Source of the DNA: Fistulifera solaris | Taxonomy: Eukaryota > Bacillariophyta > Bacillariophyceae > Naviculales > Stauroneidaceae | Length of the DNA stretch: 64,000 nucleotides | NCBI GenBank assembly: GCA_030295235.1 | Contig: AP026130.1 | Span: forward strand, 868,001-932,000 | Reading direction: 5' to 3' | Part shown: piece by piece, positions 19,785 through 30,514 of the stretch | Layout: the number at the start of each line of letters is the position of its first letter | How positions within the stretch are numbered: the first letter of the stretch is position 1 | Made by a program: the position numbers and the translations under genes | Notes under the pieces: generated by a model | Seen by the model: only the letters and a program-made list of their open reading frames with translations | Told to the model about the DNA's origin: nothing | The model's database searches: none

Positions 19785-21085
19785 ATGACACAAAAGATTC
19801 GTTTCCGTACGAATTCGGTGGTCCCATTGGTACCGGCTTGAATATTCTCTTCCTTCCGGTCCTCATTCTGTGTTTGACGCACTGGAGTGCCGTCGGATCG
19901 GTCGATTTCACAACACTCCCATGGACGACGAATGTCGATACTCTGGCGAAATGTATTGTGGGACTTGTGACGTGGTTTCTCTTTCAAGTGCTACTGGAAC
20001 GCCTGTTGCCCTGCAAACTCGTACAAGGAACGCCCTTACAAGGCGTCTTTGCGGCGCGGAAATCGATTTCTACGCAAGAATGCCTCGAATATCGCATCAA
20101 TGGCCATTTGGCGTTTTGGGTCACCTTTCTAGTGTTGCAAACGGGCTGGATCGTGAAACACGAAGAGAGTGGGACCTGGCAATTCACCTCCTTTCCGCTC
20201 AGTGGTCTGTACGATGTCACGGCCGAATTGGCGTTGGGGACCTCGATTCTCTGTTTCGGATTGAGTGTCTATCTGTATTTGACATCGTTTATCGGAAACA
20301 AACGATTGGCTGTTCCCGGAACGTCGGGAAATGTCGTGTACGATTTCTGGATGGGACGGGAACTTAATCCCCGCATTGGCAATTTCGATTGGAAAGAATT
20401 TTGTGAATTACGACCGGGTCTCATGGGATGGATGATTCTCAATCTAGCCTATTGTCAAAAACAAAAAGAAGTACTGGGATATGTTTCGATGAGTATGATG
20501 TTATTGCAATGTTTCCAAGGATTCTACGTGTGGGATGCCTTGTATCAAGAAGAAGCGATCCTCACGACGATGGATATCACCACGGATGGTTTTGGTTATA
20601 TGCTCGCCTTTGGAGACCTGGCGTGGGTGCCGTTTACGTACACGTTACAAGCTCGTTATTTGGTATTGCACGACCCACAATTGAGTATCACGGCGCTGTT
20701 GGCGATTCTCGTTCTTCATATCGTGGGGTATGTCACATTCCGCGGAGCCAACGGGCAGAAAGATATCTTTCGAAGAAATCCCGAAGATCCCGCTGTGGCG
20801 CACTTGACGTATCTGAAAACAAAACGCGGTACAAAACTCTTGACGAGTGGCTGGTGGGGTATGGCTCGAAAAATTAACTATACGGGCGATTGGATCATGG
20901 GCCTTACATGGTGCATGGTGTGTGGATTCAATAGCATCGTACCATACTTTTACGCCATTTATTTCTTGATTCTTTTGATCCATCGATCGATTCGCGATGA
21001 TCATGCCTGTCAGGAAAAGTACGGCAGCGACTGGGATGAATACAAACGAAAAGTTCCGTATCGATTTATTCCCGGTCTGGTATAA
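19785..21085 (+). CDS. Delta(14)-sterol reductase (ERG24/DHCR14 family)
   Basis: About 433 residues. The clear reading frame starts without an ATG; adding one A to the A4 run 19792-19795 places ATG 19785 in frame, giving MTQKDSFPYEFGGPIGTG, the N-terminal EFGGP motif of this family. Several TM helices follow. C-terminal signatures are those of C14-reductases: GRELNPRIGNFDWKEFCELR, RPGLMGWMILNLAYCQKQ, DALYQEEAILTTMDITTDGF, GYMLAFGDLAWVPFTYTLQA, GWWGMARKINYTGDW and the terminal HRSIRDDHACQEKYGSDW, YKRKVPYRFIPGLV. These bind NADPH and sterol. The enzyme reduces the C14-C15 double bond left by CYP51 in ER sterol synthesis. DHCR7 is the main alternative, but the ELRPGLMGW and TMDITTDGFGYMLAFGD blocks favour C14. 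Converges with the next gene (53 bp). Confidence 0.88.
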
Positions 21086-21138
21086 CTTAAAAAAGTTAAA
21101 GAAACAGTTTTCTTTAAACGTTTCGTCGTTATGAATTA

Positions 21139-22929
21139 TTACAAAGTTTCGGCTACTTTCATTATGCGACTTTTCCATGCTTCCATGGTGATCCCGCTTG
21201 CAGGAAGAGGCAACAATGATTCATCGGCGGGGCTTTCTCGGGCAATACGGATCATCGACGCAAGAACTCCCGGATGGCATGCTACGCATCTTTGATTACC
21301 GGGATTATTGGAGAGAACCCATAGGATCTGCATCGCCGGAGCATGCAAAGTTTGCCACGTAGTCGCCCGGACAATGGCTGACAAGAAATGCGGCTCGCGT
21401 GTCAACCGCGACCATAAACATTCATCGTGGCTGTAGGAAATGGCCATCTGGCGGAATGCAAAAAGTATAGTTTTCGAGGTATGCAGAGAAGGTGACGGAT
21501 GAACAGATATGACTTGCGACATGCAGTCGATCAATCCAACAAAGTCATGGATAACCAAATCAGCGGCTGCGCGATGTTCTTGTGCTATTTGCTCGAGAAG
21601 GCGGGAAATCATTTCGATTGTTCGATCCACAACTTCGTTGTCGTGAGGAATGACTAACAATGATTTGCAGATTGCTATCAAATCACTGCGAGATATTAGC
21701 ACTGTGTTGTCTCTCGTCAACAAAACGTACAATATCGGCAGGAGAACACACGCGGCTTCTCGGCTGGATTGCACGGTGCCAGCTAACGGAGTTGCGTCAA
21801 GATCGTCATTTGCATTGCCGTTTGAAGGAGAACCTACGAGTGTCTTTCGCACAAGCAATGAAATCAAGTCTTGAACCTCGGTTCTGCTCTTTATTGAGGT
21901 AAGCACCTGATCTATTCCTTTAGTTCTATTTGTTTCGGCTCCAACGCCGTTTGACCAAAACAAATCGACGGCGGGAAATGTCAAGCCGAAAAATTGCTCG
22001 AGAACTGCACTGATATCAAGAGAGCACTGACCGATCTCACTAGAAAAGTCCTTTTCATCACACACTTCTCTCTTTCTCGATACCATTACTGTCAAAGCCG
22101 TTGGTTCTTGCGTGCCGATCACGTTCGCTTTGGAGTGTTTAGAAAGCCTTTGTTCAAGCTGGACTAGCAGATTTTCTCTAGTCGATTTGGTTTCGATGTC
22201 TTCATGGTTGACACAGGTTAAACTTTTGATGACAAATGAGATATATGCACTTGAAATTCGACGTTGTAAATTGCATTTTTCAGCGGAAGATCCGGTAGGT
22301 TTCAAGATCGATGTAGCCATTTTCATGTGAGGGCATCCCAGTTCGTTCCAACACCGCCGAGGCCATCGTTCGATACTAAAGTCCAAGCTTTCATCTAAGT
22401 ACTGTGTGCTAATTGAATTCAACCGTAGGATTGATGGCAGAAGGAGACTCAGCATCTCTTCCCGTTCTTCAACCGATAGAAATTGGCCGTCGAACTGCTT
22501 GTGTACAGAAACCAGGGCTTTTGTCATATCTTTTATCAACAAGTAACCTGTTTCAACTTCATTTTCTCGAACACGATTTTGGTGGGCGTTGTTCGAGTAA
22601 ATCGCATTAATATGGGAAAAATGGTCGAGCAAAGTTCGACAATGATAAGAAATCGACAGTAACAACAGGTTGCTCATGATCTTGACGGAATATTGAAATC
22701 CTGACCACTGCAACGGATTTGAGGCTTGTTTGAAAGTGTCGATTACACGAAGAAGCTCATCTGATCGTTTTAGCACTTTGTGGAAGTCTTCTTTTCTACG
22801 AGACCCCTCAAAGATCGCCAGGGGCAGATCTCGGCTCAAGTCGGCCACATTGTAATACAAGTCCTCCGTGAAGATTCTATCCTGTCGAATGCAGTTTGTT
22901 ACTCGACGCGTCTGGCTGTACGAAGCCAT
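21139..22929 (-). CDS. Conserved-looking helical protein of unknown function (armadillo-like?)
   Basis: Intact 596-residue ORF from ATG 22929 (MASYSQTRRVTNCIRQDR). I do not recognise the family. The sequence is almost wholly helical with amphipathic repeats, e.g. SAIVRATTWQTLHAPAMQIL followed by WVLSNNPGNQRCVACHPGVL, which is the kind of helix-turn-helix and neutral-loss pattern seen in armadillo/HEAT repeats (LWVLSNNPGNQ resembles 'LWaLsNiaa' of armadillo units). No signal peptide, TM segment or catalytic motif. Codon usage is like its neighbours. The promoter lies in the 770 bp before the transposon remnant. Confidence 0.6.
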   Translation of the reverse strand: MASYSQTRRVTNCIRQDRIFTEDLYYNVADLSRDLPLAIFEGSRRKEDFHKVLKRSDELLRVIDTFKQASNPLQWSGFQYSVKIMSNLLLLSISYHCRTLLDHFSHINAIYSNNAHQNRVRENEVETGYLLIKDMTKALVSVHKQFDGQFLSVEEREEMLSLLLPSILRLNSISTQYLDESLDFSIERWPRRCWNELGCPHMKMATSILKPTGSSAEKCNLQRRISSAYISFVIKSLTCVNHEDIETKSTRENLLVQLEQRLSKHSKANVIGTQEPTALTVMVSRKREVCDEKDFSSEIGQCSLDISAVLEQFFGLTFPAVDLFWSNGVGAETNRTKGIDQVLTSIKSRTEVQDLISLLVRKTLVGSPSNGNANDDLDATPLAGTVQSSREAACVLLPILYVLLTRDNTVLISRSDLIAICKSLLVIPHDNEVVDRTIEMISRLLEQIAQEHRAAADLVIHDFVGLIDCMSQVISVHPSPSLHTSKTILFAFRQMAISYSHDECLWSRLTREPHFLSAIVRATTWQTLHAPAMQILWVLSNNPGNQRCVACHPGVLASMIRIARESPADESLLPLPASGITMEAWKSRIMKVAETL

Positions 22930-23702
22930 GGTTCAGTATATTCGATGTTGCGACTGGACTCGCTGATGAAAGTGTTTGTCTCTCGCAGATCATCTTCATA
23001 TTGTGCGATGTATTTCTCGTTCCGTCACATAAATTCCACATAGCCGTTCGGCGGAGTGGGCGACCTTTTCTCCTCGCCAATTTCGACTTCGTAGCGGTAC
23101 ACTACACTAGCTCTTTGTGTACTTTCTGCAGTACCGGTTGAAGCGTCTGTCCCGGGAAATGCCATCCGATTTTGAGTCACGAATTTCTAGCAGGGTCCAG
23201 TCTGTCCGTGCGTCCTCCTGTGACTTTCGTCATCCCCACTGCGACGCTTATTACCGCTTCGACAAACGCAATAGATATAGAGTCTATACTAGAAGCTTGC
23301 TTCTTTGTAGCCTACTGTCGACCGGCACTCATTTTTGCCCAATTTTGCCCATGGGTTGCCGCCCATGAGCTTTTCGCATTTTTGCATCTCGATTATTTCG
23401 CAAGCGAGTGACATTGCTAGACGGTTTATCGGTTATTTGAAGTTAACTTTATACAAACATGATCCCTTTTACTGCGACTGTGATGTGTGCCAACAGAAGC
23501 TGGCAGTTTTACGCTTAACGCTCGTTATAACCGTCTATGATTGGCGACCATCCTCGCGTGATACATGCATGCCGCACACCAGTATCTGCTAGCTTTTTCT
23601 CTCGACCGTAGTTCCTTCACTCGGCTGTCCAGTGACCTTGGAGGTCAATAAAGAGAGTGTTTTTTATTGCAGTAGACTAAGGGCCTTTATTATCGGGCAG
23701 AA
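22930..23702. other. Intergenic, no gene seen
   Basis: About 770 bp between the armadillo-like gene's start and the TIR element. Several short ORFs overlap but none has coding character or a start in good context. Confidence 0.4.
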
Positions 23703-24741
23703 TTACCGTCCATTAGAGCGTCCATTAGGATTTTTCGTCTGTTCTCGTCCGGATAATAATTTTTTCGAGCGTTCACGTGAACAGGCCCAACGTTCACGTG
23801 AACGAATTCGTTCATTTCGTTTTTTGATGTCCATTATGACGTTTTGGCGCCCAAAGGCGAAAAAACTCCACCCCTTCGCATTTTGTCGCGGTAACAAACA
23901 TTTGTTTCACACTTCTTCTTTCGCACAAATACAAGTGAAACTATTCAAATACAAGTCTAATTCATTCCATTATGACAGATAGTAACAAAGAAAACAGCGA
24001 CTGTGACAGCGTGAACACCGCAATCCTTGAAGCGATTGCGAAGGGCGATATAATCATGTCGACAAAAGGCAACGTGTCGTCTGTTACCGCGACATCTCCC
24101 GTTGAAGTCGCGCTTCCTGCTCCAGCACCTCCCGCGCCTCTTGCAACAACCATTTCCGGCGGAATGTAAAGCATCGGGTCGCCAGTTGAATTGAAAGATT
24201 TCGTTTCGTCAATGACGATATTCTCTCCAAGAAGATGTACCAGATATTGAAATGACGAGTACGTCATATGATATCTGTTCGCGAAGCCAGAATCACGACA
24301 TTCGTAAAGGTGTGTATTGAATATCTTTCGGGCAATGTGACGCTTTGGGTCTCGCCTCTTTGGTTGTCGCTGACGTCGTCGACGAATTCTCCGCACCGCC
24401 AAAACATTCATTTGGATCTGCAGTTGAACTATTTGCAACAACACTAAGTCTTCCATTGTTTCAACAGGATGGGATAACAAGAAACAAATGAATGACCTGT
24501 TCTGGGCGACGAATGATTGATGAAATGATATAACGAATGAATGCTTTCGATGGCAAAAAAATGATGCCATTTTTCAAGGCATTGGTAAGGGAAAAAAGAA
24601 GATTTATACTTAGCATCCTTTGATGTCGTAGAGATATTGCTCTAATGAACACGTAACCAAAATGGACGCAACACCTTTCGGTAATATTGTCCGTTCATTT
24701 GGGTGTGTCCATTTCGAAATGAACGCTCTAATGGACAGTAA
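23703..24741. mobile_element. Non-autonomous TIR DNA transposon, PIF/Harbinger-like
   Basis: 1039 bp bounded by 18-bp terminal inverted repeats: TTACCGTCCATTAGAGCG at 23703 and the complement of TTACTGTCCATTAGAGCG ending at 24741 (one mismatch). Subterminal sequence continues to match loosely (CGTCCATT / CGTTCATT). Left subterminal part has two perfect GTTCACGTGAAC palindromes (23771-23782, 23792-23803). It carries one minus-strand ORF (23962-24570). I cannot fix a target-site duplication. Confidence 0.75.
23962..24570 (-). pseudogene. Truncated transposase-like ORF inside the TIR element
   Basis: 202 codons from ATG. A basic segment (RRIRRRRQRQPKRRDPKRHI) precedes YECRDSGFANRYHMTYSSFQ YLVHLL and then PPEMVVARGA. 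The 'F..RYHM.Y..F..LV..L ... IPPEM.VA' layout is that of the N-terminal part of PIF/Harbinger (HARBI1-type) nucleases. After VARGA the sequence turns into a low-complexity Gly/Ala/Thr stretch and no DDE catalytic region follows, so it is a truncated, non-functional copy. Confidence 0.55.
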
Positions 24742-25203
24742 AAATTTCGATCATATGAGGCCTAACCTTATACAATGAGAAAGAGGCCGTTCGGCCACGT
24801 CTCATCAAATTCACAGGAAGTGATGAGTTGTTCTACCATGACACAAACGCTAAAATTGTAAGACACACGATTTGAAAAGGAGATTTAGTAAAGCCTAAAA
24901 TTCCGAGTTGTCCGCTTTTAACTGCATTGCAATTCATCCGTCAACAGTTTGTATTGAGTTTCTGTTGTTGCGGCACGAGATCAAAAAGATTCTCGAAATC
25001 TTGATAAGCACAAAGTCTTCCGTTGATCAAATTTGATTCTTCTTGTCGCATTTTAAATTCATCCTACGCTTCTTTTTCTAACCAACATTTACTCCTTCGA
25101 TATCGCTACTCCGCCGTATTCACTCCCTTAGGATATCCAGTTGAATAGCAAATAATCATCTCATAAAGCAACTGTCGAAGCATCAACCCATTCCGAAGCT
25201 TAA
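24742..25203. other. Intergenic, no gene seen
   Basis: 460 bp AT-rich DNA between the transposon and the 3' end of the deacetylase gene. No repeat or coding signal noticed. Confidence 0.4.
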
Positions 25204-28200
25204 TCATTTCGTTGATCGCGCTAGTGCTCGAACATGCTCGCAAACGCATTCAATAAAACCTTCGGCATAGCATTTCTCTAGTCTCGTCTGCAGAGCAAGT
25301 GGGACCTGGTCGTCCATATCCGAAGGAAGGTCATCTCCAAGATAAAGTATTCGGGAAGGCTGAGGAAATGTACCAGGGACAGTGCTGCCGCCATTGGAAG
25401 CGAACAGCATTTGGTTGGGTGCAGTCGAGTTTACATTAACGCCGTGGTCTTTCTCGCGGTGAACGGAGTCAGTTATCAACTTTGTTTCTGGGACGCCAGC
25501 GGTATCTCTGCTACTAGTAGTAGCATCATTTTCGAACACGTCTGTATCGCCTTTTTGGGGGAGGAGATGGTATACGTCGGCGTAACACCGACATCCAAAC
25601 ACACCGAAGATGTAATCGAAATGGAGTCCCCATTTGCATCGCGTCGTTGTTCTCTACAGCAAGGAACACCTGTTTCAACCAAAACGAGCCAAGGGCACAT
25701 CCAACATTAGGTCGAGTCCTTCACGTTTCCGTTTAAATAATTCTAACTTACCGTAGCCCCCTTCCAAAATGCTAACGACTCTTCCACTGCAGGACTTAGC
25801 AGCGAGAGAGCATATAACGTCTGTAATGTGGCCGAAATCAGCTGCAGATAATCCGCCTAGTCCCATCGGATCGCATTTGTGGGCGTCGAAACCGGCGGAA
25901 ATAATGACCATATCTGGTAAGAACGTTGACACTTTTGGAACAACCTTGCTGATAAGAGCTAGCCCAATATCGTGAGATAAAACCTTTTCACCAAGCGGTA
26001 TGTTTAGAACTCCTTCGTGGGGCGACGTGTCACCGCACCGACCTGGATAGATACCTTGCTTGGCACTTCCGGCAAGGACGTGCAACTGGTGATCAGGGTC
26101 ATCTTCCATCGATACCCCGTTCACATGAGCACCGCCTGCGTGCATTGACACGTACAAGAAACGAGGATCGTACGTCGAGCAAAGAATATCTTGTGTCCCA
26201 TTACCGTGGTGGACATCAAAGTCAATGACACAGACTTTGCTCAAACCAAGTCCCCCTTCTGACACCGGCGCGACAGCATAGAGCGCGGCACAAGCAGCCG
26301 CGTTCAATATACAAAAGCCATTTGAAACGGCTTTCATCGGATGGAGCGTCCTTCCTGCATGATGACCGGGCGGCCTCGTCGCACAGAATGCACTAGAAGC
26401 TTCACCATAAATGATTTTGTCTACCGCCGACACAACCGTCGCCACTGCAGCGACGGCTGCATCCCATGTACCTTTCGATCCTCCTAGGAGAAGTGATTAG
26501 CAATGCTTTGCGCAGTAACTGTCTAAAGCTGAAATCCACTTACTTGTGTCCGCCCCTCCGTCACCAGAGCTGTCATCTGTGAGTATGAGTCCTCTGTCGT
26601 CATCTTTCGCCAAAGCGCAACGCATTCTCATCCGTTCAAGATATGATTTTGCATGAGCCATCGGCAAAACCTTTTTCAAAGCAAAATCGATGTAGACGTC
26701 ATCAACCGATGGCACAATACTATGGTATGGATTAGTGCCAGCACCTGCTAGTTTTGCTCCCTTCAATGCCGCTGGTAGTCGCACAGCCCGCTCAAAGCAT
26801 CCATCGGAAGTCCTGTGTCCGTTGCAACGATAATCGCTCAAGACAAGAGACGCACGCTTGCCATCGGTCCCTTCTGCAAAGGTATTGAGTATCTGTTTGT
26901 AAACACGTTCGATGAAAAGATTCCACTCCGCTAAAACTTCATGCTTCTCCCCACCATACATTGTTAACGTTTCTATCCCGATGCGTTTCACCGTAACCCA
27001 GTATTTGATAGTTGACTTTTGCTTTTTCCGATTCTCGGCGGGTGACTTACGTTCTAGCATTTCACTCAACAGCGCAAACAGCTCGCTGACTGATGTCCGT
27101 AGCAGAGTCACACTTGGAGCAATCTGTTTATCGTTGAAGATCCTTTTCAAAAACGTTAGCCCAGTTACCATCGTCTGAAACAAATCATTACTCGGAGCAG
27201 AGCTGTTGTCCCCTTCAACAAACAAGGAAGCCGGTGGTAGGCTACTTGTGTCATTCTTTAAATCAAGGCTTTGAAATGGGGACCAAGCCGGGGGTGCACC
27301 ATTGGTGACGGGTTGAGTTGTTGCTTCCGTCGGATGAACTCCCCAACACCCTGGAGGCTCCATCACCTTAACGATTTCGTGCAATTGAAGGGGTTGTTCC
27401 TCTTCCGCCATGAGCCGCTTGCCATCATTGACACGATTTAACTGGTCAAGAATGTAAACAAACGGTAGTTCTAATATAACTCGAGGAAAATGCGGTGCTT
27501 GGATTGACATGACATGCGTCTCAAACAGTCCAGCACTCGCTCGATCCGGTGGCGTCATTTTGGCGTTGAGATGATTCTTCGCGTAGAGCTTCAGTGCCAT
27601 TGCCAAGCGGTGACCATCTACATATCGCGAAAACGCTTGCTTGGGTAATCCGGTAAATTGAAATGACATGCGCAACTCGTTCATGTCAAGCTTCCCGTTC
27701 GCACCAAACGTGTATTCCTTGATCATTTCATCCGTCGCTTCCACCGATTCGAGAAGAAACAAAGGCACCGATGCAAAAGCCGAGCCTGGCGCTTCCGACA
27801 TTCCGTCCGGCTTCCGAGGTCGGCCCGGACCTTGATCGGCTTGCCAGTAGGGAGCCAGGAATATCAGGTCCACCTTTTGTTTGGCACTGTTTCTTTTTCC
27901 CGGTTGTGCGGTTCCCACCGTTTCGGACGCGTGCATCACTCTCGCTGGCCAATACACACCCGGTCTTGCTCCTTTGCCGAAACTAGCCGCTAGTACAATT
28001 CCGTAATGAGTTCCTGGAACGATATAATCGGCGCTTCCACCATATCGAGCGGATTTGCGATTGTTGTCGACCTGATTCATGTATTTTCGTTCCCACTTGC
28101 GTTTCGCCTTGAGTACCTCTTCGTATTCCAAATCAAAGCATGTCTTCTCGTCGATCCACAGTGCTTTCCAAAGATCACCAATTTCAGGATCATGTACGTA

Positions 28201-28904
28201 AGCGATAATGACCGCATCACTATCCATCCAACGAATCTTGGCAGCAATGTGATAGGCTCCACCCGTAGCGCCCACCGGAGTGAGGACTCGTTTGGTGACC
28301 CAACCATCCTCACGCAGCACATCTGGATCATACGTCATTCTCCGTACGGCTTCTTCCATCGCTGTGACGCTGGATGCGTCCACGGACCGTATCATGGCTC
28401 GGGCCGCTGAAGGTGTACCATCCTTATGATAGACGTAGCGCAGCAGATTGTAGACCCACGTGGCCGCCCCGGGAATAGTGTGGGCCCAAGCAATGAAGGG
28501 TTGTTTGAATGACGACTTCTTTTCTTTCACCGGCACCACCTTCGGGTTGGGGACTTCCTTGTCCAAGTACGCGATATTTCCGCTCCAATCGGGCCGCCAC
28601 TCGTCTTCTTCGGGAGGTTCATGAAAATGAAGCACGCGTTCCAGTTCCTTGATTTCGAAATCGGACAAGGGAAGGACGGTTCGAATACTCAAGTTTCCGT
28701 TGGAATGGTCCTTTTCAAATCCACAAAGGCGCGTACAACTTCATCATCGAGACTCACAAACGGATCTGTGGGTGACGAAGTATCGGCAAACGGGTTCGAT
28801 GGTCCTTTTTCGAGTTCACTTTTCTTCACTTGCTTTCCACTCTTCACATCGTCTTGAGAAACAGAAGAGGTACTTCTCTTTCGACTCCCCGCCGCGGTGC
28901 TCAT
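25204..28904 (-). CDS. Class II-type histone deacetylase with long N-terminal region (PWWP-like)
   Basis: About 1186 residues from ATG 28904, with introns 26543-26484 (60 nt) and 25751-25670 (82 nt). A one-base loss at 28694-28696 breaks the frame after KRTIPTE; a second is inferred near 25619-25621 to connect the last exon's start with the long frame ending at 25204 (otherwise it stops at 25476). The deacetylase domain (~780-1030) has all core motifs: RPPGHHAG (active-site His pair), VIDFDVHHGNGTQD (zinc ligands and general base), SAGFDAHKCDPMGLGGLS (Asp ligand) and SILEGGYG. It should remove acetyl groups from histones or other lysines. Upstream, VPGTHYGIVLAASFGKGARP-GVYWPARVM resembles a PWWP-type chromatin reader (near residue 310), and the rest of the 750-residue N-terminus is unfamiliar. 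The gene diverges from selenoprotein S. Confidence 0.85.
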
Positions 28905-29402
28905 CGCCTCGTAGTTTTCACTCTCGATTATGTAACAGGCACTTAAAAGTAATGCAATAAATATGCAATTAATTCCTTTCAATGCGAACCTTAAAACTCA
29001 GCACTTGATTGCTGGAAAACGCTCTTTCGTTCACTTCAACAAACCTGTTGAACGCCAATGCTTTCCCAATAATGACAGCGCGACGATGCGAGCGAGGAAG
29101 GGCGCAATGCGTTTTTTTATGAGCGGACAAAAGGTGCAGCGGGGCGCGCGCGGCGGAGGTTTTTTAGTACCGTATCGTAACAAACACGACTTTGAATTAA
29201 TCTATTTGGACACGGAAAGACATTCAATTTCTCATTTTGCTTTTTTTACGCGCAGAGGCTTCGTTGCGTTTTCGCACTTCGAGCATAATGGGGGCTTTTC
29301 GTCGCTATCACGACAAATAAGCTGAAGAAGCGCATAATTCTTTCGCATTAATAACTATATCATTGCTGGTTACAAGGTTCTACTGGTGCATAGAATCACA
29401 CC
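28905..29402. promoter_or_regulatory. Divergent promoter region (deacetylase / selenoprotein S)
   Basis: About 500 bp between two ATGs pointing outward. ORFs here lack coding character. It must contain both promoters; no specific element recognised. Confidence 0.4.
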
Positions 29403-29926
29403 ATGGAAGCCATTCATCAAACTGCTTCGACAATCAACAACGGTCTGAAATACCTTCAAGAGAATTCACTCGTGATCGTCACTTGCGTGGCTGTTCTGTG
29501 GGTCATCCGCGGGCGGATCATGCAATGGCTCGATCCGTCCCAGCAAGGTGTCACTTTAGCATCATCATCGAACAAAAAACAAGACGAACGTTTGAATGAC
29601 ATGATGCGTGTGCGTCAGAAACAGCAAGAAGAAGCGGAACGGCAATCCAAACTCGCCGCACAAGAGCGAAAAGTTAAAGAAGCGGAGGAAAAGAAACGAC
29701 GGAACGAACTCAATCTGAAAAGAAAAAGTCTGAAAGCAGAGGAAGTACTTTGGGGAGCAATGGAAGTGGCTATAATCCCTTACAACCGTGGTCGTCTGGT
29801 TCGGGGGGAGGTTACAAGTAAGTGCAACGCGTTTCGCGTATCCCTCTAATAAGATTCACCTTCACTGACGAATGACAATGTCCTTTTAGGGCTCAACGGC
29901 GTACTGTTAACCGCGGCTGACGTTAG
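29403..29926 (+). CDS. SELENOS: Selenoprotein S (SELENOS/VIMP) homologue with UGA-encoded Sec
   Basis: 150 residues including Sec. Exon 1 is 29403-29817, intron 29818-29889 (72 nt, GTAAGT..TTTTAG), exon 2 29890-29926. The A3 run 29733-29735 lacks one base; restoring it changes the tail into SRGSTLGSNGSGYNPLQPWS, then SGSGGGY. After splicing, KAQRRTVNRG is followed by TGA, CGT and TAG. Layout is that of selenoprotein S: short lumenal N-terminus, one TM helix (NSLVIVTCVAVLWVI), a long charged coiled coil (residues ~60-110), a Gly-rich GYNPL motif and a penultimate selenocysteine. The protein anchors the p97/Derlin retrotranslocation machinery at the ER membrane in animals and is a thiol reductase through Sec. 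A plain ORF reading gives 148 residues with the wrong C-terminus. I could not identify a SECIS by eye, so Sec decoding is inferred from homology. Confidence 0.78.
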
Positions 29927-29931
29927 CTGTT

Positions 29932-29968
29932 CGACTTTTGTCAACCAAGCATCCCTTGGCAAAAGTCG
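29932..29968 (+). promoter_or_regulatory. Stem-loop just after the selenoprotein S stop
   Basis: CGACTTTTG (29932-29940) pairs perfectly with CAAAAGTCG (29960-29968). Inside it CCAAG (29945-29949) pairs with CTTGG (29955-29959) around a 5-nt loop, leaving a 4-nt bulge. It begins 12 nt after the UGA codon. It lacks the AUGA/GA quartet of a SECIS. Confidence 0.5.
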
Positions 29969-30514
29969 GGCAATATAACACAACAATATTCAATTCATGT
30001 TTATTCGCACTAAGCTCACGGCAAACTCGAATGACATCAGTGCATGTCTGCTGATTGAAGAGTAGTTTGTTTAGCTGAGCTAAACCTGTATTTAACTAAG
30101 AAATTCATAAACATTTGCGAAGCCGTTCCTGAACAAACTCGTTATCACTGGGGCTTTATAAGTCTTTAGCAACATGATAAAGGCGTCATTCGAGTGTTCT
30201 ATTTGTTCCAATTCATCAGTGGTTCCACTTACAATTTACGATGCACATCTCGATTACTAGAGAGGTTCGTCAAGTTCATGCTTAGCGTTCACTACCGCTT
30301 TTACTATCGACCAGTGTGTACATTACTTTTTTTACGACTGCTTTTTTTAGTCATGAGCCAAGTCATACCCGCTTTTAGTAACTGGTGCCTCTGCGACTTC
30401 CGTTCCGGTACCCATTAGAACGCGCAGCAATTATTTTTGCACTGCACCTCAAACAAACGTAGGTATCCATAAACACTTTGGCATGCAATGATGATCCGCA
30501 TGTTATAGCCCATA
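29969..30514. other. Intergenic; 3' UTR of selenoprotein S and promoter of the next gene
   Basis: 545 bp. If selenocysteine is inserted, a SECIS should lie in the first half. The only RTGA sites I see are at 30031 and 30174, and neither folds into a convincing SECIS. Confidence 0.4.

Noticed and set aside
23972-24169. Plus-strand 65-codon ORF in the transposon
   Set aside because: Mirror image of the minus-strand transposase-like frame; Ala/Pro-rich low complexity, no homology.
28963-29325. 120-codon plus-strand ORF between deacetylase and selenoprotein S
   Set aside because: Starts with a non-ATG codon, lies in a divergent promoter, composition is not protein-like and it has no recognisable motif.
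30031-30075. Possible SECIS (ATGA...CTGATTG) in the selenoprotein S 3' UTR
   Set aside because: ATCAG/CTGAT forms only a 5-bp hairpin, the distance between ATGA and GA is too short, and no apical AA fits the consensus.
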